IMG/VR virus record: IMGVR_UViG_3300001352_000058
Span: 1-28,311 of that record
Length of the DNA stretch: 28,311 nucleotides
Origin: a virus
Reading direction: 5' to 3' (one strand)
The position numbers and the translations under genes were made by a program. Every line of letters starts with the position of its first letter. Position 1 is the first letter of the stretch. The notes beneath the pieces are model-generated. The model saw only the letters and a program-made list of their open reading frames with translations. It made no database searches and had not been told where the DNA came from. This document shows, one piece after another, positions 22,519 to 28,136 of the stretch.

Positions 22519-23254
22519 CTTGCGGCCTTTTGAATGCTGAGTTAATCTGGTCTCGGATGTGCGCTGGCATTGGAACGGCTTTTTCCCTGTCAGCCATAAT
22601 CTCTTTGAGCGCGGCGTCTTGGTTGGCTGGTGCTGGCACAGTAGTCCGAGCAACGTCAGCCGCAACTTGGGCAAATGTCTGCTTGTCAGCTTTTTGTGAG
22701 CGAACCCAGTTGCGCCATGTTGCGTCCCATTTCAGCTTAACGCCCTTAGAGCCAGCAACCGATGTCCAGTAATCCCTAAACTCCTCCAAAACCTTACGCA
22801 AGTTCAGGTCTGGTCGTTCAGACTTTGACCACTCAGCTAATTCAGCATCAGGCTTCCAATCGGCTGGCAACCGCGACCCGCGTGTTGCACTTCTACTCTT
22901 CTTTGTCTCTGTCTCTGTCTCTGTCTCTGTCTCTGTCTCTGGTATAGCATCTTGATAGCACTCTGCTAGCACTTCGCTATCATCTACAAAAAAACCTTTA
23001 TCAATCAAATGCTTAAGACCAGTCTTTATGTCTGACTCAGGCATACGCAACCTAAAGGTCAATTCATCAATGGAGGCATCAAAAGTGCCATCCTTTGACT
23101 CACTCGCTAGCAACCACAACAAAGGTGCTAGCGCCTTGCTAGCAGTTGGTAGCGTCATAAAAGCACGGTCGTTAAGCAACTCCTTGTGCAACTTAATCCA
23201 AGGAGGGCAACGGTCTTTGTAGTGTTGAAAGTGTGACCAGTTTTTAGGCTTCAT
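22511..23254 (-). CDS. Replication initiator-like protein with internal repeats (247 aa)
   Basis: The ATG at 23254 (MKPKNWSHFQHYKDRCPPWI) is chosen; an earlier ATG is possible but inside the upstream gene. The N-terminal region (IKLHKELLNDRAFMTLPTAS, LLWLLASESKDGTFDASIDE, LTFRLRMPESDIKTGLKHLI, DKGFFVDD) is a winged-helix of the kind found in phage replication proteins. A linker with six Glu-Thr pairs separates it from a C-terminal part (ELAEWSKSERPDLNLRKVLE, FRDYWTSVAGSKGVKLKWDA, TWRNWVRSQ) common in helicase-loader/initiator-like proteins. As in lambda O, repeated DNA motifs lie within the gene. ATPase motifs are absent. Confidence 0.78.
   Translation of the reverse strand: MKPKNWSHFQHYKDRCPPWIKLHKELLNDRAFMTLPTASKALAPLLWLLASESKDGTFDASIDELTFRLRMPESDIKTGLKHLIDKGFFVDDSEVLAECYQDAIPETETETETETETKKSRSATRGSRLPADWKPDAELAEWSKSERPDLNLRKVLEEFRDYWTSVAGSKGVKLKWDATWRNWVRSQKADKQTFAQVAADVARTTVPAPANQDAALKEIMADREKAVPMPAHIRDQINSAFKRPQDA
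22905..22940. repeat. Six perfect GTCTCT hexanucleotide repeats
   Basis: GTCTCT occurs six times without interruption. On the minus strand it encodes (Glu-Thr)6 in the linker of the replication protein. Slippage would add or remove whole Glu-Thr pairs without shifting the frame. Confidence 0.95.
22942..23154. other. Candidate replication origin: phased YGCTAGCR-like repeats
   Basis: Two clusters of 8-bp GCTAGC-like sites occur in the replication gene. First cluster at 22942, 22953, 22964 and 22975 (exactly 11 bp apart; the third is the palindrome TGCTAGCA). Second cluster at 23105, 23126, 23137 and 23147. An A/T-rich stretch with seven A lies between (about 22983-23015). Helical phasing across different codon phases argues for a DNA-level role such as initiator binding. 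Confidence 0.55.
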
Positions 23255-23528
23255 CACTACTCTCCTCTGAGCCGTGATAAGCCTCATGCCTCAATTGTTT
23301 GGCTTGCTCAACAAGATATTCAAACCGTTCAATTGGGATTTTGACCATGCCGATGTTCTGCAACTGAGACTCGACAAATTCTTCAATGACGACATTCCCT
23401 TCGCCATCACCATATACAAGCAGTTCGTTCTGCTTTTCAAAACCAATGGGCATAGTGCTCACCTTTTCAACGCTCCCTAGAAAAGAAACAACGGCGGGAG
23501 AGGGAGGAACTCCATTCGGTCTGCTCAT
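23244..23528 (-). CDS. Hypothetical acidic protein upstream of replication gene (94 aa)
   Basis: Unrecognised. Starts MSRPNGVPPSPAVVSFLGSV; the more typical globular part begins near residue 26 (MPIGFEKQNELLVYGDGEGN, then VVIEEFVESQLQNIGMVKIP and IERFEYLVEQAKQLRHEAYH), with an acidic tail. The ATG at 23528 lies about 22 nt downstream of the probable transcription start of the promoter at 23557-23584; the internal ATG at 23453 also has a usable GGTGAG upstream. It overlaps the replication gene start by 11 nt, so coupling is likely. Confidence 0.65.
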   Translation of the reverse strand: MSRPNGVPPSPAVVSFLGSVEKVSTMPIGFEKQNELLVYGDGEGNVVIEEFVESQLQNIGMVKIPIERFEYLVEQAKQLRHEAYHGSEESSDEA

Positions 23529-23556
23529 GACTTCAGACCTAGCCGCGTTTCAAACC

Positions 23557-23584
23557 ATTATAGCTTAAAATTTGGGTCTGTCAC
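23557..23584 (-). promoter_or_regulatory. Leftward promoter ahead of replication genes
   Basis: Minus-strand -35 GTGACA (23579-23584, 5 of 6 match) and perfect -10 TATAAT (23557-23562) are 16 nt apart. The promoter overlaps the end of the 95-aa gene and would drive the 94-aa gene and the replication protein. Confidence 0.65.
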
Positions 23585-23845
23585 CCACTTTGGTTTTTTC
23601 CAACCATCATCACAGTCAAAACAACAAACATCTGCATTGGTGTCTTGGCAGTCGTATGTAAATTCATCAGGCTTGTCTTGCCGCTGAAACGCGCTACCAC
23701 TACTAGCCTTTTTTATCTCAACGCTATACGGGTCAACGTAAAAATCAATCTGGTCAAACAGTTGATGTAGGCTATCCCCAAAAGCAAAACCAACCCACCC
23801 GTTTGGGACTCCTTTTTCCATTACTCTAAAGTGATAGGCAATCAT
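23558..23845 (-). CDS. Hypothetical protein (95 aa)
   Basis: Starts MIAYHFRVMEKGVPNGWVGF and has AFGDSLHQLFDQIDFYVDPY in the middle, then a Cys-rich C-terminal part (YDCQDTNADVCCFDCDDGWK) with four Cys that might bind a metal. A strong AAAGGAGAGAAAA site precedes ATG. Overlaps the DUF3310 gene end by ATGA. Family not recognised; early leftward unit. Confidence 0.7.
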   Translation of the reverse strand: MIAYHFRVMEKGVPNGWVGFAFGDSLHQLFDQIDFYVDPYSVEIKKASSGSAFQRQDKPDEFTYDCQDTNADVCCFDCDDGWKKPKWVTDPNFKL

Positions 23846-24045
23846 TTTTCTCTCCTTTGAATCTCACGTTGTAAATACCAAACCGCTTTTTCCAAGTCTT
23901 CAATGGCGTCGTTTTTAAGGTCAGCACGCCAGATGTACTTGACAGCGTTGCCAAGACAGAAGTTCATGTGCTCGGTTATGTCTATGCACTCAACGTGGCT
24001 TGGGTGAGCCATGTAGTGCGCTGGGTTGTTGACTGGGTCGTGCAT
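23842..24045 (-). CDS. DUF3310 protein (67 aa)
   Basis: MHDPVNNPAHYMAHPSHVEC then IDITEHMNFCLGNAVKYIWR and ADLKNDAIEDLEKAVWYLQR. D-P-V-N-x-P-x-H-Y, the E-C-I-D-I-T and N-x-x-K-Y-x-W-R blocks are the DUF3310 signature. The family is related to a segment of T7 gp1.7 (nucleotide kinase-like), and some members may affect nucleotide metabolism; that link is from family knowledge. TAATG junction with the upstream gene. Confidence 0.9.
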   Translation of the reverse strand: MHDPVNNPAHYMAHPSHVECIDITEHMNFCLGNAVKYIWRADLKNDAIEDLEKAVWYLQREIQRREK

Positions 24046-24218
24046 TAGTCTGTGCCTCCAAAATTTTCCTTGTTCAAGTCGTTGCGCTGGATGTCCTCAA
24101 TCGCTTGGTGAGCGTTGTACATCAGGCTGTTCAGCCACATGATGGCTTCGATCTCTGTGTCAGGCTGTTGCCGCACCAGTGCGTTTAGGTCTGCCATAAA
24201 ATTATTCCAAGTTTGCAT
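24045..24218 (-). CDS. First leftward early gene, hypothetical (57 aa)
   Basis: The start at 24218 (MQTWNNFMADLNALVRQQPD) has AGGAGACGATT before it; a longer frame extends 12 codons into the promoter region but lacks that site. The rest is a helical protein (TEIEAIMWLNSLMYNAHQAI). It is the first gene after the leftward promoter, a typical place for small early regulators or host-takeover proteins. Function unknown. Its stop overlaps the DUF3310 ATG (TAATG). Confidence 0.65.
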   Translation of the reverse strand: MQTWNNFMADLNALVRQQPDTEIEAIMWLNSLMYNAHQAIEDIQRNDLNKENFGGTD

Positions 24219-24240
24219 AATCGTCTCCTGTGTTGGCTCA

Positions 24241-24269
24241 ACTATGACCCACAAAATTATTTTTGTAAA
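24241..24269 (-). promoter_or_regulatory. Main leftward early promoter
   Basis: Minus-strand -35 TTTACA (24264-24269, 5 of 6) and -10 CATAGT (24241-24246, 4 of 6) with 17-nt spacing, about 22 nt before the first leftward start codon. It lies directly against the putative operator at 24271-24285. Confidence 0.65.
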
Positions 24270-24332
24270 TTAGGGAAACTACCTAGAAATATCTTGGTTT
24301 TTCCATGTAATAATAAACACATCGCAACACAA
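24270..24332 (+). promoter_or_regulatory. Rightward promoter/operator module 1
   Basis: Contains the 15-bp site TAGGGAAACTACCTA (24271-24285), an extended -10 TGTAATAAT (-10 AATAAT at 24309-24314) with no good -35, and AACACATCGCAACACAA (24316-24332) at the expected transcription start. The same parts in the same order and spacing recur at 26461-26522. Confidence 0.7.
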
Positions 24333-24345
24333 AGGGAGAAACAAA

Positions 24346-24549
24346 ATGACAGCACAAAAAAATACTAGTTACATTTGCAGGTTAGTTCTTGCGGCTCATT
24401 TGCGTGCCGCCAAGCGTTTCGGAGTTGACCTAAAGCACGTTGCTTGCGTGATGGGTGAGTCAGATATTGTCTCAAAAGTTCGCAACAGCACCGGTTTACT
24501 CAAGACAGTCCGGATGGCCAATGGCAAGTATCAACACGTTGTTTGTTAA
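24346..24549 (+). CDS. First rightward early gene, hypothetical (67 aa)
   Basis: Starts MTAQKNTSYICRLVLAAHLR and includes AAKRFGVDLKHVACVMGESD and KVRNSTGLLKTVRMANGKYQ. Basic, mostly helical, possibly DNA- or RNA-binding by composition only. AAAGGGAGAAACAAA precedes ATG. Being first behind a phage early promoter, it may be a regulator or host-modifying protein; no family recognised. Confidence 0.65.
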   Translation: MTAQKNTSYICRLVLAAHLRAAKRFGVDLKHVACVMGESDIVSKVRNSTGLLKTVRMANGKYQHVVC

Positions 24550-24564
24550 AAAAGGAGAAACAAA

Positions 24565-24861
24565 ATGAACAAGATTCAAGAACTAGCCGCCAAGCGCATT
24601 GAAGACGTGCGCGCCAAGTGGCGCACTGATACGGGCGACGCCGCAATGGTCGAGGTCTACCTTGAGATGGGTCGCACACCAAAAGGGTACACAGACGATC
24701 AGATCGGTCGAATGGCGCGCATCTTTGACCTCAACGGTCGACTGACATCCGCGCAGGTCGCCAACATCCGCAACGCAATGATTAACCTAATACAGGTCTC
24801 GCAAATAGTCGAGCCAGAAGAGAAGCCAAAAAGAAAATACACGCGCCGACTCGCGTCGTGA
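24565..24861 (+). CDS. Hypothetical protein (98 aa)
   Basis: Starts MNKIQELAAKRIEDVRAKWR, central TDTGDAAMVEVYLEMGRTPK and DDQIGRMARIFDLNGRLTSA, C-terminal Lys/Arg-rich tail (EEKPKRKYTRRLAS). Helical, and the basic tail suggests nucleic-acid contact. Its ribosome-binding site and start (GGAGAAACAAAATGA) are identical over 15 nt to those of the preceding gene. No family recognised. Confidence 0.65.
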   Translation: MNKIQELAAKRIEDVRAKWRTDTGDAAMVEVYLEMGRTPKGYTDDQIGRMARIFDLNGRLTSAQVANIRNAMINLIQVSQIVEPEEKPKRKYTRRLAS

Positions 24862-24897
24862 TACTGTGTTACATTTGAGTAAAAGGGAAATTTAAAA

Positions 24898-25113
24898 ATG
24901 ACGGAGCATTTTAAAAACATCTACACGCTCAACACCAAGGGTGAGCGCAAGCTGGCTGATCTGGTCGGCCAGAACAAGAACGAAATCTACATTGACCACG
25001 TTATGGACTTGGAAAATGCGAAAGACCACGACGAACCAGCAATGGTTCTTTATGGGGATCGAGTCGTTTTCTTTGACGACTCTGATTTTGACGTGGCCAT
25101 CGCCACAAAATAA
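24898..25113 (+). CDS. Hypothetical protein (71 aa)
   Basis: Starts MTEHFKNIYTLNTKGERKLA then DLVGQNKNEIYIDHVMDLEN, with a C-terminal beta-like part (MVLYGDRVVFFDDSDFDVAI). AAAAGGGAAATTTAAAA precedes ATG. Small, acidic, soluble. Nothing in the sequence points to an enzyme; it belongs to the rightward early unit. Confidence 0.65.
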   Translation: MTEHFKNIYTLNTKGERKLADLVGQNKNEIYIDHVMDLENAKDHDEPAMVLYGDRVVFFDDSDFDVAIATK

Positions 25114-25124
25114 AAGGGAATCAA

Positions 25125-25463
25125 ATGGGAATCCAAAATATTGCAATTGAAAAAGCGCTAAGACTGCTACGCGCGTCTGGCGCGTCATATCACGTAATCC
25201 ACGACGACAAAGAATGGGGTGAGGCTATCAAGCCAAAGCGCGTCAAGAAAGAGTCCTTGTACCCGCGTGGCGCTTTGACGGCGCACGTCGTTAAGTATGT
25301 CAAAGACATCAAGCCGAATCAGACTGCAAAGATACCAGCGGGAGAGTACAACATTGATTCTGTTCGTTCCACTACAACAGGGTACTTGAGCCACACCTGG
25401 GGCAACGGCTCTTACATGATTCACAAAGAGCCAACTTACATTGAAGTATTGAGGTTAGCATGA
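25125..25463 (+). CDS. Hypothetical protein before the annealing gene (112 aa)
   Basis: Starts MGIQNIAIEKALRLLRASGA then SYHVIHDDKEWGEAIKPKRV, with a C-terminal segment KIPAGEYNIDSVRSTTTGYL and HTWGNGSYMIHKEPTYIEVL. Mixed alpha/beta protein, unrecognised. AAAAGGGAATCAA precedes ATG. Its stop overlaps the ATG of the annealing protein gene (ATGA), so the two are probably made together. Confidence 0.65.
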   Translation: MGIQNIAIEKALRLLRASGASYHVIHDDKEWGEAIKPKRVKKESLYPRGALTAHVVKYVKDIKPNQTAKIPAGEYNIDSVRSTTTGYLSHTWGNGSYMIHKEPTYIEVLRLA

Positions 25464-26059
25464 GCATTGAAACACTAATTAAAACCAACGTAAACGACCA
25501 CGTTGAAAAGAAAAACGGTCTGTCGTACTTGTCTTGGGCCTGGGCTTGGGCAGAGGCGCTAAAGGCTGATCCCAAGGCTACGTTCAAGGTCGAGATGTTT
25601 GGCGATAAGTGCTACATGGACATCAACGGCACTGCTATGGTTTGGGTCACGGTCACAATGTTTGACAAGCCCATGTGTTGCCAGTTGCCTGTCATGGACT
25701 TCCGCAACAAAGCCATACCAAACCCAGACGCCTTTGCGGTCAACACGGCCATCATGCGTTGTATGACCAAGGCTCTGTCTTTGCACGGTCTCGGTCTGTA
25801 CATCTACGCGGGCGAGGACTTGCCTGAACAGCCAAAGAAGATCATCACGACGCCAAACCAAGGTGCTCAAGACAACGTCTCAGAGCAGGACATGGAAGAT
25901 CTGCGCGACCTTGCTGACTTGCTAAACGAAATGGTAATTGGCGAACCAATCGCGGCCAAAGAATTGGTTACAAACCAAAACCTTGACGAACCACAGAAGC
26001 TGGCCCTGTGGACTCTGTTGAACTCAAAAACTCGCGCCGCATTAAAGAAAAAGGACTGA
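25460..26059 (+). CDS. Sak3-like single-strand annealing protein (DUF1071, 199 aa)
   Basis: Rad52-like annealing proteins pair complementary single strands during phage recombination. The N-terminal GLSYLSWAWAWAEALKADPK followed by ATFKVEMFGDKCYMDINGTA, VTVTMFDKPMCCQLPVMDFR and MRCMTKALSLHGLGLYIYAG are the DUF1071/Sak3 signatures (about residues 19-120). The C-terminal 70 residues are acidic helices. Followed by an SSB-like gene after 2 nt, a frequent partnership. No exonuclease of the lambda Exo type is in the window. Confidence 0.88.
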   Translation: MSIETLIKTNVNDHVEKKNGLSYLSWAWAWAEALKADPKATFKVEMFGDKCYMDINGTAMVWVTVTMFDKPMCCQLPVMDFRNKAIPNPDAFAVNTAIMRCMTKALSLHGLGLYIYAGEDLPEQPKKIITTPNQGAQDNVSEQDMEDLRDLADLLNEMVIGEPIAAKELVTNQNLDEPQKLALWTLLNSKTRAALKKKD

Positions 26060-26061
26060 AT

Positions 26062-26316
26062 ATGGAATACGACAACACCAACCGTGGCGTTATGTTTAAA
26101 AACGACCGCAAAGAAAAAGAGACGCACCCCGACCTAAAAGGTTCGATCAACATCGATGGCAAGGAGTTCTGGCTGTCTGGCTGGTCTAAGGTGACTGGCA
26201 AGGGCGACAAAATGTTGAGCCTGTCTGTAACACCAAAAGAGTCGCAGGGTAAGGCTATGCCTGCCCAAGCCAAGTCAGCGCCAGCGCCTGAACTTGATGA
26301 CGATATGCCGTTCTAA
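26062..26316 (+). CDS. SSB-like single-strand DNA-binding protein (84 aa)
   Basis: The ATG at 26062 (MEYDNTNRGVMFKNDRKEKE) follows the annealing gene by 2 nt. A central strand-like part (GSINIDGKEFWLSGWSKVTG, then KGDKMLSLSVTPK) reads as a short OB-like domain, and the C-terminus PELDDDMPF is close to the acidic SSB tail (DDDIPF) that recruits host proteins. Shorter than bacterial SSB (about 170 aa). Pairs functionally with the Sak3-like protein and could coat ssDNA during recombination or replication. Confidence 0.75.
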   Translation: MEYDNTNRGVMFKNDRKEKETHPDLKGSINIDGKEFWLSGWSKVTGKGDKMLSLSVTPKESQGKAMPAQAKSAPAPELDDDMPF

Positions 26317-26325
26317 GGAGGCAAG

Positions 26326-26469
26326 ATGGAAAAGAAAGACCCAACAACCAAGTTCATTACAATGCGTGTCCCAATGGCGTTGTATGAGCAAATCAAGGCG
26401 CAGTCAGTAGCTGAGTCTCGGTCTGTCTCTGGTCAGATCGCATATTTGCTAAAAAAACTATTAGGGTAA
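26326..26469 (+). CDS. Ribbon-helix-helix (Arc-like) regulator candidate (47 aa)
   Basis: Reads MEKKDPTTKFITMRVPMALY then EQIKAQSVAESRSVSGQIAY and LLKKLLG. F-I-T-M-R-V-P is the DNA-reading beta-strand, MALYEQIKAQSVAES helix 1 and SVSGQIAYLLKKLL helix 2, exactly the Arc/MetJ layout at about the length of Arc. AAGGAGGCAAG precedes ATG. Its last codons overlap the operator-like site at 26462-26476, so it may regulate the adjacent promoter and its copy at 24270. Confidence 0.8.
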   Translation: MEKKDPTTKFITMRVPMALYEQIKAQSVAESRSVSGQIAYLLKKLLG

Positions 26470-26522
26470 ACACCTATTCTTGCGTGTTGTGGCGTGTGTA
26501 GAATTAACACATCGCAACACAA
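26461..26522 (+). promoter_or_regulatory. Rightward promoter/operator module 2
   Basis: TAGGGTAAACACCTA (26462-26476) matches the module-1 site at 12 of 15 bases. -10 TAGAAT (26499-26504) lies 7 nt before AACACATCGCAACACAA (26506-26522), identical over 17 nt to module 1. No good -35 is visible, suggesting activator dependence. Confidence 0.7.
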
Positions 26523-26534
26523 CAGGAGATTGAA

Positions 26535-26729
26535 ATGCAAGACACAATTTTGGTACGCCAGCACCCACAGGCAAGCGACATGGTGGAGTTGTATTCGGTT
26601 CGTAAGACGGCGCGAGGTGAAGACTTTGTGCTGTGGGGAGCAGTCCACGCTGATATGCTGGACGGCCTTGGATTTGACTACCACTCAGAAGACCTTGCTG
26701 ACTTCGAGTTGGCGCTGGTGGCAAAATGA
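26535..26729 (+). CDS. Hypothetical protein (64 aa)
   Basis: Starts MQDTILVRQHPQASDMVELY then SVRKTARGEDFVLWGAVHAD and MLDGLGFDYHSEDLADFELA. Small mixed alpha/beta protein, acidic, unrecognised. CAGGAGATTGAA precedes ATG. First gene behind promoter module 2. Its stop overlaps the start of the next gene (AAATGA). Confidence 0.6.
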   Translation: MQDTILVRQHPQASDMVELYSVRKTARGEDFVLWGAVHADMLDGLGFDYHSEDLADFELALVAK

Positions 26730-26887
26730 TCGGCTACAACACAGGCAGGGTGGTGATCGGATGCCGCTGGGAGCCGTTTAAACGGTCTCACATGGACGAT
26801 CTAGGCATCTGGTGGCAGACAGTACTGCTAAGACAAAAAGAATCGCGCTGGGAGCGTTTTAAGAGGTTTTTTAAAGGAGATATGTAA
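26726..26887 (+). CDS. Small basic protein (53 aa)
   Basis: Reads MIGYNTGRVVIGCRWEPFKR then SHMDDLGIWWQTVLLRQKES and RWERFKRFFKGDM. It has a R-W-E-(P/R)-F-K-R motif twice (about residues 14-20 and 41-47), an unusual internal repeat in so small a protein. ATGA overlap at the start and TAATG at the end support translation. No family recognised. Confidence 0.6.
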   Translation: MIGYNTGRVVIGCRWEPFKRSHMDDLGIWWQTVLLRQKESRWERFKRFFKGDM

Positions 26888-27153
26888 TGACAGTAGAACA
26901 AGCCGCAGAAGAATTGTTGGAGACTCTTGAGTCAATGTACCAAAACGATTTTGGCGGATACCAGTGCAATGCTGGTGAGGCTAAAGATATTGATGCCGCC
27001 AGAGACAAACTAGGGCAGGCGTTAGACAACCGAACGTTCAATGAGTTGACGCAAGCCGAGATAATGCAAATGGATTTGTTGAAATACACATCAGTAGTTG
27101 ATTTAGCGTGGGCAATCGAGGCCAAGGTCAAGGAGAAAAACCAATGGATCTAA
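26887..27153 (+). CDS. Hypothetical acidic protein (88 aa)
   Basis: Starts MTVEQAAEELLETLESMYQN, has DFGGYQCNAGEAKDIDAARD and ends SVVDLAWAIEAKVKEKNQWI. Largely helical and acidic. AAAGGAGATATGTA precedes ATG, which overlaps the upstream stop (TAATG). No family recognised; rightward early unit. Confidence 0.65.
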   Translation: MTVEQAAEELLETLESMYQNDFGGYQCNAGEAKDIDAARDKLGQALDNRTFNELTQAEIMQMDLLKYTSVVDLAWAIEAKVKEKNQWI

Positions 27154-27338
27154 GAAAGCAAATCGAGGTCGCCCAGTCGCAGTCGTTTTCAAAAATGACC
27201 GGGGTTTACCTTTGCCCAGAACTAGAGATGCCCGCAGTTCGCCCAGGTGCTGATGACCACAGCCAGCATCCAAGCCGTCGAAACAACAGCTTGGTGTACA
27301 AGAGTGGTCATGTTGATTCAGTTAAGCCCAAAGGATAG
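27144..27338 (+). CDS. Hypothetical protein (64 aa)
   Basis: The ATG at 27144 (MDLRKQIEVAQSQSFSKMTG) is preceded by AAGGAGAAAAACCA and overlaps the upstream gene by 10 nt. The rest (VYLCPELEMPAVRPGADDHS, QHPSRRNNSLVYKSGHVDSV) has the R-P-G-A-x-D and P-S-R-R-x-x-x-L-V-Y pattern of a small phage protein family of unknown role. Its end overlaps the nuclease-like gene. Confidence 0.65.
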   Translation: MDLRKQIEVAQSQSFSKMTGVYLCPELEMPAVRPGADDHSQHPSRRNNSLVYKSGHVDSVKPKG

Positions 27339-27837
27339 CCATACAGCGTCCACAATGGGCGCTGACACGGTTGCTCTTTGCAAGATGCAGGGTTTTAGCC
27401 CAAGGCTGGAAAACGCATCACAGAGCCGCGAGGAGGCTAACGCGTTTGGCTACAAAGCCGAGTTTGCTGTGGCTCGACTATTCAACTGTGAGCCGCCAGT
27501 GCTGAACGTGCTAAGTGACGGCGGGATTGACTTGTGGATTGGCAACGTATCTGTTGATGTAAAGTTCACCAACAAAGAGTATGGATCTTTGATCTTTGAC
27601 AACTTAGACAAGTTCAGGGCGCAGATAGCTATACTTGTTGGCCGCACAGACGACCCAAACGTAATGAGGGTCAACGGCTGGATGTCAAAGAAAAACTTTG
27701 CCGCTAGATGTCAGTCCAAAAACTTTGGTTACGGTGATCGTTTGATTGTTGAATGGGACAACTTAAACAGCATCGAAAGCCTGTGGAAAATATTTGCAGA
27801 GTTAAAATTTGCACCAAACAAAAAGGTAAAAAAATGA
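27313..27837 (+). CDS. PD-(D/E)XK nuclease-like protein (174 aa)
   Basis: From the ATG at 27313 the protein shows GYKAEFAVARLF with E51, GGIDLWIG with D74 and VDVKFTN with D83-x-K85, the E...D...(D/E)xK arrangement of restriction-endonuclease-like nucleases (D from the strand after a loop, DxK on the next strand). The remainder (FRAQIAILVGRTDDPNVMRV, NGWMSKKNFAARC) is alpha/beta. The frame is also open from an ATG at 27247. Partner genes suggest DNA processing in recombination, but resolvase, exonuclease or defence-evasion roles are equally possible. Confidence 0.6.
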   Translation: MIQLSPKDSHTASTMGADTVALCKMQGFSPRLENASQSREEANAFGYKAEFAVARLFNCEPPVLNVLSDGGIDLWIGNVSVDVKFTNKEYGSLIFDNLDKFRAQIAILVGRTDDPNVMRVNGWMSKKNFAARCQSKNFGYGDRLIVEWDNLNSIESLWKIFAELKFAPNKKVKK

Positions 27838-28136
27838 GTTATCGGTATTATGAAATGAAAGCGATTGAGTGGGGAACGCAGAAAGGTATCACTCGACACA
27901 GCACGGGTCTGGCGCAAGCCAAGAAGACGCAAGAAGAACTAAACGAACTTATCGAGGCGCTGGAGGCGGGAGATAAGGATGCGCGTGACGACGCCTATGG
28001 CGACATACTGGTGACGCTAATTATGGGAGCGGCTTGCGAGGACACTGATCTTGTGGTGTGTTTGGAAAAGGCGTACAACGAAATTAAAGATCGCAAGGGT
28101 TGGCTGGATTCGTCAGGCACTTTTCACAAGCAATGA
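27834..28136 (+). CDS. MazG-like nucleotide pyrophosphohydrolase (100 aa)
   Basis: Would hydrolyse (d)NTPs or related nucleotides to monophosphate plus pyrophosphate. The MazG/all-alpha NTP-PPase motif appears as E34-E-L-N-E38 and D53-A-Y-G-D57 in QEELNELIEALEAGDKDARD and DAYGDILVTLIMGAACEDTD; the helical C-terminus (LEKAYNEIKDRKGWLDSSGT) also fits. Starts at an ATGA overlap with the preceding gene (ATG 27834). Phage members are thought to clear alarmones or altered nucleotides; the substrate here is unknown. Confidence 0.85.
   Translation: MSYRYYEMKAIEWGTQKGITRHSTGLAQAKKTQEELNELIEALEAGDKDARDDAYGDILVTLIMGAACEDTDLVVCLEKAYNEIKDRKGWLDSSGTFHKQ

Noticed and set aside
24862-24897. TTAC-N6-GTAA small inverted repeat between two rightward genes
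   Set aside because: Too short to separate from chance and without promoter or terminator features around it.
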